From Natronohydrobacter sp. (GTDB lineage: Bacteria > Pseudomonadota > Alphaproteobacteria > Rhodobacterales > Rhodobacteraceae), in contig SKRP01000042.1 of assembly GCA_007118445.1 (NCBI GenBank), positions 1 to 11,253 on the forward strand: a stretch of DNA of 11,253 nucleotides, written 5' to 3'. Numbering within the stretch: the first letter of the stretch is position 1; every line of letters begins with the position of its first letter. Shown one piece after another: positions 1 through 6,344 of the stretch. Below the pieces are notes generated by a model. The model saw only the letters and a program-made list of their open reading frames with translations, did no database searches and was not told the origin of the DNA. The position numbers were made by a program, and so were the translations under genes.

Positions 1-323
1 AGGGGTCAAAGGTCGAGATTATCCGCGACCCGGTGCAGGCCGTGGCCGGGGCCGATCTGATCGTGACCGACACCTGGGTTTCGATGCATGACAGCCAGTC
101 AAACCGCGAACGCCGCCATAACCTGCTGCGCCCCTATCAGGTCAATGACGCGCTGATGGCCCATGCGAAACCCGATGCGCTGTTCATGCATTGCCTGCCC
201 GCCCATCGCGAGGAAGAAGTCACCAATGCCGTGATGGATGGCCCGCAATCGGTCGTGTTTGACGAGGCCGAGAACCGGCTTCATGCGCAGAAAGCCGTGA
301 TGCGCCACTGTCTGGGCAAATAA
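1..323 (+). CDS. argF: Ornithine carbamoyltransferase, C-terminal third (5' end outside window)
   Basis: This enzyme transfers the carbamoyl group of carbamoyl phosphate to ornithine, giving citrulline, in cytoplasmic arginine synthesis. Only the last 106 codons are here, in frame from base 3. The family full length is a little over 300 residues, so roughly the ornithine-binding domain remains. Visible marks are the D-T-W-V-S-M segment (bases 69-86), which corresponds to the ornithine-binding loop of the family, the H-C-L-P-A-H-R motif carrying the active-site cysteine (bases 189-209), and the D-E-A-E-N-R-L-H-A-Q-K-A tail typical of the family C-terminus. An internal GTG at 33 is in frame but is not the start, because the family sequence continues upstream of it. 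The gene ends in TAA and runs straight into a hairpin terminator, so it is the last gene of its transcript. The anabolic reading (argF) rather than a catabolic arcB is favoured by overall character, but the fragment cannot settle it. Confidence 0.95.
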   Translation, partial: GSKVEIIRDPVQAVAGADLIVTDTWVSMHDSQSNRERRHNLLRPYQVNDALMAHAKPDALFMHCLPAHREEEVTNAVMDGPQSVVFDEAENRLHAQKAVMRHCLGK

Positions 324-327
324 CACC

Positions 328-364
328 ACAAAGGCCGCGCGGGATGCGCGGCCTTTGTCATTTT
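328..364 (+). terminator. Rho-independent terminator of argF, possibly shared with the convergent gene
   Basis: A perfect 13-bp inverted repeat (328-340 paired with 346-358) around a 5-base loop (GGGAT) starts five bases after the argF stop, and CATTTT follows it. The arm is GC-rich at the loop end and begins ACAAAGG. The membrane-protein gene on the other strand ends at 375, so its transcript also crosses the hairpin. On that strand the following bases are not T-rich, so termination is expected to be stronger for argF. Confidence 0.9.
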
Positions 365-374
365 AACAGGCAGG

Positions 375-1586
375 TTACTCTGCCGGAACCGCCTCGGGCG
401 TTTTGGCGGTGCCGAAATGGCGGCGGTTCAGGTGCCAGACCAGCCAGATCATCGCGGCCTGCGACACCAACGCGACTGCGGTCAGCGCCCAGAAGGTGGG
501 ACCGAATTTCGCGATCAGACCGGCATCGACCAGACCCTTGTTGATGAAGAAATGCATCAGCACCGCAAAGCCAACACCAGGGCAGACCAGCGCGTAGGAA
601 CCGGGCGAGTTTTCATTCCCGAACAGGAAGCGCTTGGCATAGCCCTGACGGATCAGCACCAGCCCTGCGAAGAGCAGGAAGATCACCTGCACTGACAGGA
701 ACTTGGCAAGCGTCACCAGCGTTTCCCCGGCCAGTTCGGCGGACCCGAAATGCTCGTGCAGACCGTGGCTCTGGCGCAGGCTCAGGATGCCCAGAACGGC
801 CAGCAGCGGCACGATGATCGAAAGCGTCGGCGCTGTTTCCGGGTTCGCGCCGTTTTCCATCATCGAGCGCAGGCCGAGCACCATCGCGACGACAGCGATC
901 AGGCCCGCGGTCATCAGGAAGAAGGTCGAGAAGACCAGCCCGAGCGCTGCCAGCGCGGGCACAGTGCTCAGCGCAGCCGGTGCAGCCAGCCCGACGCCCA
1001 CCATGGCGAAGGCAAAAGCAGGCAGGATCTGGCCGAAATTGTTGTTGGCCGCGCAGTTGAAGCCGCCTTCGGTCAGAACCCGGCCCAGAAAACCGCCATA
1101 GAGTTTGAATGCATAGGCCCCGATTGCAAGGAATGTGATCATCGCCAGCGGGAACAGATATTCCACGACCGACCACAGCCCCGGCACAAAGACCATGCCA
1201 AGAATGAAGAGCACATTCACCGACATGGCCAGCGCGAGCGGCATGGCCATGATCTGGCTCTGGGCATTGGTTTTCGAGAATTTGGCGAAGCCTTCGGTTT
1301 TCGACCATGCCGCGTAGCGGCGCAGGTTCCAGACCAGAAGCTTCAGGTTCAGGAAGGAAAACACCGCAATGCCCGCCATGGCCACAAGGATCATGCCCTG
1401 GGTGAGCGCGCTGCCTGTCGCGAAGGCGGCGATGATATCCTCGAAAACCGGCACAGTCTGGCCCGGATGCGGGATCCAGTGCATCAGCCACATGAAGAAA
1501 GTGACAGAAAGCCCCCCGGCCCCGAGCGCGGCGAGGAAATAGAGCGGTGAATAGGTGTCCGATGGACGTTTTGCGTGCTGTGTCAT
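375..1586 (-). CDS. Ten-helix integral membrane protein, TsoY-like family
   Basis: A 403-residue polytopic inner-membrane protein of unproven function. Hydrophobic stretches suggest about ten membrane segments (approximate residues 13-35, 63-86, 112-134, 140-163, 184-203, 207-238, 254-270, 294-312, 329-349, 365-386), a topology shared with the TehA/SLAC1 (TDT) transporter fold. A conserved-looking S-Y-A-L-V-C-P-G-V-G segment (residues 330-339) sits at the start of helix 9, and Cys335 is encoded by TGC. From memory, families annotated 'TsoY (seleno)protein' have this kind of sequence and can carry selenocysteine at such a position; this identification is by recall only. N-A-A-N-N-N-F-G-like polar residues (about 177-185) lie between helices. 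The start at 1586 is chosen because GAGGA stands 7 bases upstream. The frame stays open further upstream, to 1676, but that part translates into non-family sequence. The gene is convergent with argF and divergent from smc. Confidence 0.8.
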   Translation of the reverse strand: MTQHAKRPSDTYSPLYFLAALGAGGLSVTFFMWLMHWIPHPGQTVPVFEDIIAAFATGSALTQGMILVAMAGIAVFSFLNLKLLVWNLRRYAAWSKTEGFAKFSKTNAQSQIMAMPLALAMSVNVLFILGMVFVPGLWSVVEYLFPLAMITFLAIGAYAFKLYGGFLGRVLTEGGFNCAANNNFGQILPAFAFAMVGVGLAAPAALSTVPALAALGLVFSTFFLMTAGLIAVVAMVLGLRSMMENGANPETAPTLSIIVPLLAVLGILSLRQSHGLHEHFGSAELAGETLVTLAKFLSVQVIFLLFAGLVLIRQGYAKRFLFGNENSPGSYALVCPGVGFAVLMHFFINKGLVDAGLIAKFGPTFWALTAVALVSQAAMIWLVWHLNRRHFGTAKTPEAVPAE

Positions 1587-1596
1587 GGCGCTGTCC

Positions 1597-1632
1597 TCAT
1601 ATATATCGATAGTTTTGAATATGTATATATGA
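1597..1632 (-). promoter_or_regulatory. AT-rich inverted repeat between promoter region and RBS of the TsoY-like gene
   Basis: A perfect 9-bp inverted repeat: TCATATATA at 1597-1605 and TATATATGA at 1624-1632, with an 18-base AT-rich spacer that contains ATCGAT. It stands out against the GC-rich surroundings. On the minus strand the proximal arm runs directly into the GAGGA ribosome binding site of the gene starting at 1586. AT-rich palindromes at this place are typical of operators of small winged-helix repressors such as the ArsR family. As RNA the same repeat could fold a hairpin beside the ribosome binding site. Which of the two applies, and which protein binds, cannot be told from the window; no regulator gene is adjacent. 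Confidence 0.5.
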
Positions 1633-1788
1633 TGGCAGAATGCACTGCGGCAGGGTGTCGCAGTCTCGGACCTCACCCAATATTTGGTAGGATTGCCAAC
1701 AGGGCCATCAATATCGGCCAGATACGCTTGACTCGGACCTGCATTGAAGGGACACTCATGGCGCGTTCAAACTCGGGTAATCCTGCGC

Positions 1789-4700
1789 GTGCAATTCAAT
1801 CGTCTGCGCCTCAACGGTTTCAAGAGCTTCACGGACCCCACGGATCTGGTGATCCATGCGGGCCTGACCGGCGTGGTCGGGCCCAATGGCTGCGGCAAGT
1901 CCAATCTGCTGGAAGCGCTGCGCTGGGTCATGGGCGAGAATCGCCCGACTGCCATGCGCGGCGGCGGCATGGAAGATGTGATCTTCGCAGGCACGGATTC
2001 GCGCGGCGCGCGCCATTTCGCGGAAGTCAGCCTGCAGCTCGACAATCGCGAAAGGCTGGCACCGGCCGGGTTCAATGACGCGGATGTGCTCGATATCACC
2101 CGCCGGATCACCCGCGACGCTGGCAGCGCCTACAAGATCAACGGGAAAGAAGTGCGCGCGCGCGATGTGCAGATGCTCTTTGCCGATGCCTCGACCGGCG
2201 CGCATAGCCCCGCGCTGGTGCGGCAGGGGCAGATCTCGGAACTGATCAACGCCAAACCGAAAGCGCGGCGGCGGATTCTGGAGGAAGCGGCGGGGATTTC
2301 CGGCCTTTATCAGCGCCGCCATGAAGCCGAATTGCGGCTGCGCGCGACCGAGACCAATCTGGAACGCATCAGCGATGTGATCGACCAGCTGGCCACGCAG
2401 CTCGCGCAGCTGGCGCGGCAGGCCCGTCAGGCCGAGCGCTATCGCGAGATCGGCGCAAGGCTACGGCAGACCGCGGGGCTGTTGCTCTATCGGCGCTGGT
2501 TTGAGGCCGATCAGGCCCGCCAGACAGCCGAGGCAACCCTGCGCCAGACCCTGACTGGCAGCGTCGAGGCCGAACGCGCGGCACTGGACGCCGCGCGCGC
2601 GCGCGAAGCGATTGACGCAGCCCTGCCGGCAAAACGCGAGGAAGAGGCTGTTGCGGGCGCGATTCTGCAACGGCTGGATGTGCAGCGTGACACGTTGCGG
2701 CTGGAAGAAAGCCGCGCCGAAGAGAACATGCGCAGCCTGAAAGCACGGATTGCGCAGCTGGCCCATGATATCGAACGCGAGGCCGGGCTGAACAGCGATG
2801 CACAAGAGATGATCGCGCAGCTGCAATGGGAACAGGGGCAGATCGCGCAGGCCAGCACAGGGGAAAGCGACCGTGTGGCGGCGGCAACAGCTCTGGCCGA
2901 TGAAGCTGCTGAGGTGCTGGCCGCGCAGGAAGAGGCGTTCAGCCAGGCCACCGAAGAGGTCGCGCGCCTGTCTGCGCAGCATCAATCCGTCACCCGTCAG
3001 ATCAGCGACGCGCAATCGGCCCTCGGACAGGCTCGGTCGGCCCATGCCCTCGCGCGCGCGGCGCATGACAGTGCCGCCTGTGACGCGCAAGAGGCCGCAG
3101 CGCGCCATGCCGAGGCCATCGAGGAAATGGAGGCGCTGCAAGCGCTGACCGAGGATGCCGAAGCGACCCTGGCCGAGACCGAGACTGCGCGCAGCGCGGC
3201 CGCCGAAGACGAGGAAGCGGCGCGCAACAGCCTGCGCGCGGCCGAGAGCGGGGCCACTGCCCTGCACGCTGAACATGCTGCCCTTGCGCGACTACTGGAC
3301 CGCGACCGGGGTGACGGTGCAGGCGTGCTCGATCTGGTGCAGGTCGCGCCGGGATATGAGCAGGCGCTCGGGGCCGCACTTGGCGATGACCTGCGCGCGC
3401 CGCTCGCCGAAGGGGGGTCTGGTTGGGTGACTCTACCGCCCTACCCGGACAGCCAGCCATTGCCGGACGGGGTCACGCCCCTCGCAGAGCATGTCTCGGG
3501 GCCAGTGGCACTGGCGCGCAGATTGTCGCAAGTGGGTCTGGCTGAGGATGGCGCGCAGCTACAGGCACAGTTGCGCCCTGGTCAGCGGCTGGTCTCGCGC
3601 GCGGGTGATCTGTGGCGCTGGGATGGGCTGCATGTCGCCGCGGCTGATGCCCCGAGCGCCGCTGCGCTGCGCCTGCAGCAGAAGAACCGGCTTGTGGCGC
3701 TGGAAGACGAGCTTGCGCAGCTCGAAGCAGAGTTGTCCGAATTGCAATCCGGCCATCAGACCTGCAAGGCGCGGCTTGATGCGCTGACGCAGGCGGAGAA
3801 GCAGGCGCGCGAGGCGCGGCGTGCCGGTGAACAGCGGCTGGCGCAGGCGATGCGGATGGTCTCGCAGGCCGAGAGCGCGCGATCCACGGCCACAAGCCGG
3901 ATCGAAACAGCGGCAGCGCAGGTTGAACGGCTGGACGCGGAACTGGCCGATCAGGCAGAGCGCGCGGAAGCAGCCGAGGCTTTGCGCGCTGACCTGCCGG
4001 ATCTGGACAGCGCGCGCGGCCAGATCGAAACGCTGCGCATCGCGGTCGAGGCCGCGCGCATGGCGCTGATGTCGCGCCGCGCGCAGGCCGATGAAGCGCG
4101 GCGCGAGGTGACAGCACGGACTGCCCGCGCGCAGGAAATCACCAAATCCCTCAGCGGCTGGCAGTTGCGTCTGGACAGTGCCGAAGAGCGTATCGCCGAC
4201 CTGACTGCGCGCAAGGATGCGGCCGAGCGCGAATATGAGGATGCGCGTGCCGCCCCGGAGGAGCTGGCAGAGCAGCGTGCAGCACTGGAAGACGAGATCG
4301 CGCGCGCCACAGCGCGCGCGACAGCCGCGCGCGATGCGCTGCTGGCTGCCGAGACCAGTTTGCGGTCTGCCCGCGACACCGAGCGCGACTGCGAACGCGC
4401 CGCATCCGAGGCCCGCGAGGGCCGCGCCCGCGCAGAAGCACGCCTCGAGGCCGCCCGCGAGAGCGTTACGCAGGCAACCGACCGGATCCGCGATGAGCTG
4501 GAAACAACGCCCGAGACCCTGCTGGCACAGCTTGACGCTGATCCCGAAACGCTGCCCGAGGCCCAGACGCTGGAAGATGAATTGATCCGCCTGCGCCGCG
4601 CGCGCGATGCGCTGGGTTCGGTCAATCTGCGCGCCGAAGAAGACGCCCGCGAATTGCGCGTCGAGCATGACACGCTGGTGCAGGACAAGGCCGATCTGGA

Positions 4701-5232
4701 AGCCGCGATCGCCAAGCTGCGCGGCGGTATCGCTGCGCTCAATCGCGAAGGGCGCGAGCGTTTGCTGGCCGCGTTCGACCGGGTGAATGCCAATTTCACC
4801 ACGCTCTTCACGCATCTTTTCACCGGCGGCGAGGCGCGGCTGGTGCTGGTCGAGAGCGATGACCCGCTGGAAGCCGGGCTCGAGATCATGTGCCAGCCGC
4901 CGGGCAAGAAGCTTTCGACGCTGTCGCTGCTGTCCGGGGGCGAGCAGACGCTGACCGCGCTGGCGCTGATCTTTGCGGTCTTCCTGGCCAATCCTGCGCC
5001 GATCTGCGTTCTGGACGAAGTGGATGCACCGCTTGACGATGCCAATGTCGCGCGGTTCTGCGACCTGCTGGACGAGATGACCCGCCGCGCGGATACGCGC
5101 TACCTGATCATCACGCATAATGCGCTGACCATGGCACGGATGGATCGCCTGTTCGGGGTGACCATGGCCGAGCGCGGGGTCAGCCAGCTGGTCAGTGTCG
5201 ATCTGCAGGCAGCGGAAACGCTGGTGGCCTGA
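1789..5232 (+). CDS. smc: Chromosome segregation/condensation ATPase Smc
   Basis: Smc forms a dimeric ring ATPase that, with ScpA and ScpB, organises and segregates the chromosome. From the GTG at 1789 it has 1147 residues, close to the usual size. In order: N-terminal head beginning F-N-R-L-R-L-N-G-F-K-S-F; Walker A G-P-N-G-C-G-K-S-N (31-39); Q-loop region R-Q-G-Q-I-S (145-150); a long Ala/Arg/Glu-rich coiled coil (about 155-500); a compact hinge (about 505-630); the return coiled coil (about 635-990); and the C-terminal head with signature L-S-G-G-E-Q (1048-1053), Walker B V-L-D-E (D1076, E1077) and the D-loop P-L-D-D. The start is uncertain. GTG 1789 places the first residues as in relatives but has only a weak upstream ribosome site. 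TTG 1744 would add 15 unlikely residues. A well-placed ATG at 1758 is out of frame. A terminator follows the stop. Confidence 0.97.
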   Translation: MQFNRLRLNGFKSFTDPTDLVIHAGLTGVVGPNGCGKSNLLEALRWVMGENRPTAMRGGGMEDVIFAGTDSRGARHFAEVSLQLDNRERLAPAGFNDADVLDITRRITRDAGSAYKINGKEVRARDVQMLFADASTGAHSPALVRQGQISELINAKPKARRRILEEAAGISGLYQRRHEAELRLRATETNLERISDVIDQLATQLAQLARQARQAERYREIGARLRQTAGLLLYRRWFEADQARQTAEATLRQTLTGSVEAERAALDAARAREAIDAALPAKREEEAVAGAILQRLDVQRDTLRLEESRAEENMRSLKARIAQLAHDIEREAGLNSDAQEMIAQLQWEQGQIAQASTGESDRVAAATALADEAAEVLAAQEEAFSQATEEVARLSAQHQSVTRQISDAQSALGQARSAHALARAAHDSAACDAQEAAARHAEAIEEMEALQALTEDAEATLAETETARSAAAEDEEAARNSLRAAESGATALHAEHAALARLLDRDRGDGAGVLDLVQVAPGYEQALGAALGDDLRAPLAEGGSGWVTLPPYPDSQPLPDGVTPLAEHVSGPVALARRLSQVGLAEDGAQLQAQLRPGQRLVSRAGDLWRWDGLHVAAADAPSAAALRLQQKNRLVALEDELAQLEAELSELQSGHQTCKARLDALTQAEKQAREARRAGEQRLAQAMRMVSQAESARSTATSRIETAAAQVERLDAELADQAERAEAAEALRADLPDLDSARGQIETLRIAVEAARMALMSRRAQADEARREVTARTARAQEITKSLSGWQLRLDSAEERIADLTARKDAAEREYEDARAAPEELAEQRAALEDEIARATARATAARDALLAAETSLRSARDTERDCERAASEAREGRARAEARLEAARESVTQATDRIRDELETTPETLLAQLDADPETLPEAQTLEDELIRLRRARDALGSVNLRAEEDARELRVEHDTLVQDKADLEAAIAKLRGGIAALNREGRERLLAAFDRVNANFTTLFTHLFTGGEARLVLVESDDPLEAGLEIMCQPPGKKLSTLSLLSGGEQTLTALALIFAVFLANPAPICVLDEVDAPLDDANVARFCDLLDEMTRRADTRYLIITHNALTMARMDRLFGVTMAERGVSQLVSVDLQAAETLVA

Positions 5233-5235
5233 GAT

Positions 5236-5270
5236 GCGCCCCTGCGCAGTCGCGCAGGGGCGCTTTCGTT
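5236..5270 (+). terminator. Rho-independent terminator of smc, between convergent genes
   Basis: A perfect 12-bp hairpin (5236-5247 with 5252-5263, arm GCGCCCCTGCGC, loop AGTC) begins three bases after the smc stop and is followed by TTTCGTT. The BA14K-family gene on the opposite strand ends at 5303 and would read into the same hairpin. On that strand no T run follows, so it is at best a weaker terminator there. Confidence 0.9.
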
Positions 5271-5302
5271 AGCAGGTCAGCGCGGCCACCATGCGCATAT
5301 TG

Positions 5303-5659
5303 TCAATAGGGTGAGCGGCACTGATAGACCTTGCCGCTATAGGCTGTCCAGGTGTTCGTATGCCGGTTATAGGACCGGTATTTTGCCGCGCACCAATTGT
5401 AATGCGCTTGCGAATAACCGTGACGTGCCCGCGGGGCGTGACGGTAGCGCGGGGCATGATAGCGCCGGTGATAGGTATGACGCCGGTGGTGATAATTCCC
5501 ATGATAGCCATGCCCACCGTGATACCCCGCGTCATGCAGACCTGCGCCGATATCTACCCCCGGCAGCACAGGCCCTGCCAGCAACAAACGCGGCGCGGCG
5601 TTGGCCGCCCCGGCAATCATGAAACAGCTCACACCCAAGGCCAACAGATACTTCAGCAT
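5303..5659 (-). CDS. Secreted His-rich BA14K-family protein
   Basis: A 118-residue exported protein of the BA14K family, named from the Brucella abortus 14-kDa immunoreactive protein, for which lectin-like activity has been described. Residues 1-22 are a signal peptide (Leu/Ala-rich core, A-N-A-A cleavage region). Residues 40-80 are a low-complexity His/Tyr/Arg/Gly stretch. Residues 82-118 are the family domain: Y-S-Q-A-H-Y-N-W-C, then K-Y-R-S-Y-N, T-N-T-W-T-A-Y-S-G, and the terminal Q-C-R-S-P-Y, with two cysteines (90, 114) that could form a disulfide in the periplasm. The start at 5659 lies 9 bases from the GGAGG ribosome site; an ATG two codons earlier (5665) is only 3 bases from it. The frame is also open upstream as far as 5908, with a GTG at 5830 behind GGAGGAG. 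That longer form would bury the signal peptide and is not favoured. The His-rich part suggests metal binding, but this is only inference. Confidence 0.82.
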   Translation of the reverse strand: MLKYLLALGVSCFMIAGAANAAPRLLLAGPVLPGVDIGAGLHDAGYHGGHGYHGNYHHRRHTYHRRYHAPRYRHAPRARHGYSQAHYNWCAAKYRSYNRHTNTWTAYSGKVYQCRSPY

Positions 5660-5668
5660 TTCCATATT

Positions 5669-5677
5669 CCTCCTCTT
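5669..5677 (-). promoter_or_regulatory. Strong ribosome binding site of the BA14K-family gene
   Basis: On the minus strand this reads AAGAGGAGG, a near-ideal Shine-Dalgarno. Its spacing favours the second of two nearby ATG codons (5659, 9 bases) over the first (5665, 3 bases). Its exact sequence matters because a complementary stretch occurs earlier in the same leader (5805-5813). Confidence 0.75.
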
Positions 5678-5687
5678 AAATTGATAT

Positions 5688-5753
5688 GTTCCCTGCGCGT
5701 GCAAGGCAGTAAAAAAGAAAATTGTGTCGCGCAATTTGCGACCAGCAGGGAAC
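5688..5753 (-). repeat. Nested inverted repeats in the leader of the BA14K-family gene
   Basis: The outer arms are a perfect 9-bp repeat, GTTCCCTGC at 5688-5696 and GCAGGGAAC at 5745-5753, with 48 bases between. Inside lies GTCGC (5726-5730) against GCGAC (5738-5742), and within that the near-palindrome CGCAA-T-TTGCG (5730-5740). On the minus strand the inner hairpin is followed within a few bases by a T-rich run (complement of 5711-5723), which resembles a weak intrinsic terminator or attenuator. The outer stem ends about ten bases before the ribosome binding site. The sequence fact is firm; the role is inferred. Confidence 0.5.
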
Positions 5754-5804
5754 TTTCGATCAGGACATCTCATGGCATCAGCCACACCGTCGACGATCAT
5801 CTGG

Positions 5805-5813
5805 AAAAGGAGG
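5805..5813 (-). promoter_or_regulatory. Candidate anti-Shine-Dalgarno element in the BA14K leader
   Basis: The minus-strand transcript would read CCUCCUUUU here. It can pair over nine contiguous positions (one G-U) with the AAGAGGAGG ribosome site at 5669-5677. A second copy of the ribosome-site-like sequence, GGAGGAG, lies just upstream (5834-5840) and could compete for the same element. The stretch also resembles the 3' end of 16S rRNA. On the plus strand it looks like a ribosome site (AAAAGGAGG), but no start codon follows at a usable distance. Confidence 0.35.
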
Positions 5814-5849
5814 TAACCCAAAAAACACACGGACTCCTCCAAGTCAAAA

Positions 5850-5877
5850 AGTTTAGCGCGAGATACATCTCTGTCAA
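5850..5877 (-). promoter_or_regulatory. Predicted sigma70-type promoter of the BA14K-family gene
   Basis: On the minus strand a consensus -35 box TTGACA (5872-5877) is followed after 16 bases by TAAACT (5850-5855) as the -10 box. Transcription would begin near 5843, giving a leader of about 184 bases before the ATG at 5659. The perfect -35 hexamer and the locally AT-rich DNA make this the best promoter match in the window. The start site is inferred. Confidence 0.5.
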
Positions 5878-6344
5878 TGGAGTTCGCAGCCCTATGCGCC
5901 AGTTTCACCTCTTGAGCTCACATCTGAGCGCTGAGGTCACGCCATTGTGAGGACGATCATCCCCGGCGCCGTCACCGCATCGTCATGCGCTGGCCGGTCT
6001 CATGGCTCTTGACCTTGCGGCACTGAACGAAGTCTGCACCGCGCTCGGGACTGACAGGGCGTTGAGGGGAACTTCGGCATGTCAGCCGGTTGCAAGCTGC
6101 GAAACAAAGCAAATGCCCTGCCCGGTTCACTGACGACATTGCAGCCCATTGCCCCGGCCTCAGGATCGGGACCCGCCGCCCGAACCATCTCTGCGAAACC
6201 GTCCTGTCTGCGCCCATTCTCAGACCACGCGCTGCAACATGGGTGCCTTCCCGCAATGTCAGCGCAACGGCCATGGCCCGAAGCGTCCCTTGTCCAAGGC
6301 GTGCCGCGCATCCCGGATCAGGCCGTCTTTTTTCGGGCGCGGGC
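5878..6344. other. Gene-free stretch between the BA14K promoter and the flavoprotein gene
   Basis: About 470 bases with no gene I can recognise. Several frames are open (for example minus 5972-6361 and 6000-6311), but they lack ribosome sites and family resemblance. A 43-codon frame from ATG 6002 on the plus strand also lacks a ribosome site. No clear terminator follows the flavoprotein gene, which ends at 6345. A T6 run at 6328-6334 on the plus strand has only a weak stem before it. Confidence 0.5.

Noticed and set aside
2589..2606. Runs of alternating GC (also near 4300-4320) that could form Z-DNA
   Set aside because: They fall in Ala/Arg codon strings of the Smc coiled coil and are explained by codon choice in a GC-rich genome.
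3559..5118. A 519-codon open frame on the minus strand, antisense to smc, with several other long frames in the same gene
   Set aside because: It is a by-product of the GC-rich third positions and the Ala/Arg/Glu-rich coiled coil of smc. The translation is Arg/Gln/Gly-rich without family motifs, and the plus-strand Smc is unmistakable.
5804..5820. Plus-strand AAAAGGAGGTAACCC, which looks like an excellent ribosome binding site
   Set aside because: No ATG, GTG or TTG follows at a usable distance on the plus strand, so it does not start a gene there; it is treated instead as a minus-strand leader element.
6002..6133. A 43-codon plus-strand frame beginning M-A-L-D-L-A-A-L-N-E-V
   Set aside because: No ribosome binding site or promoter, and no recognisable family; too short to support from sequence alone.
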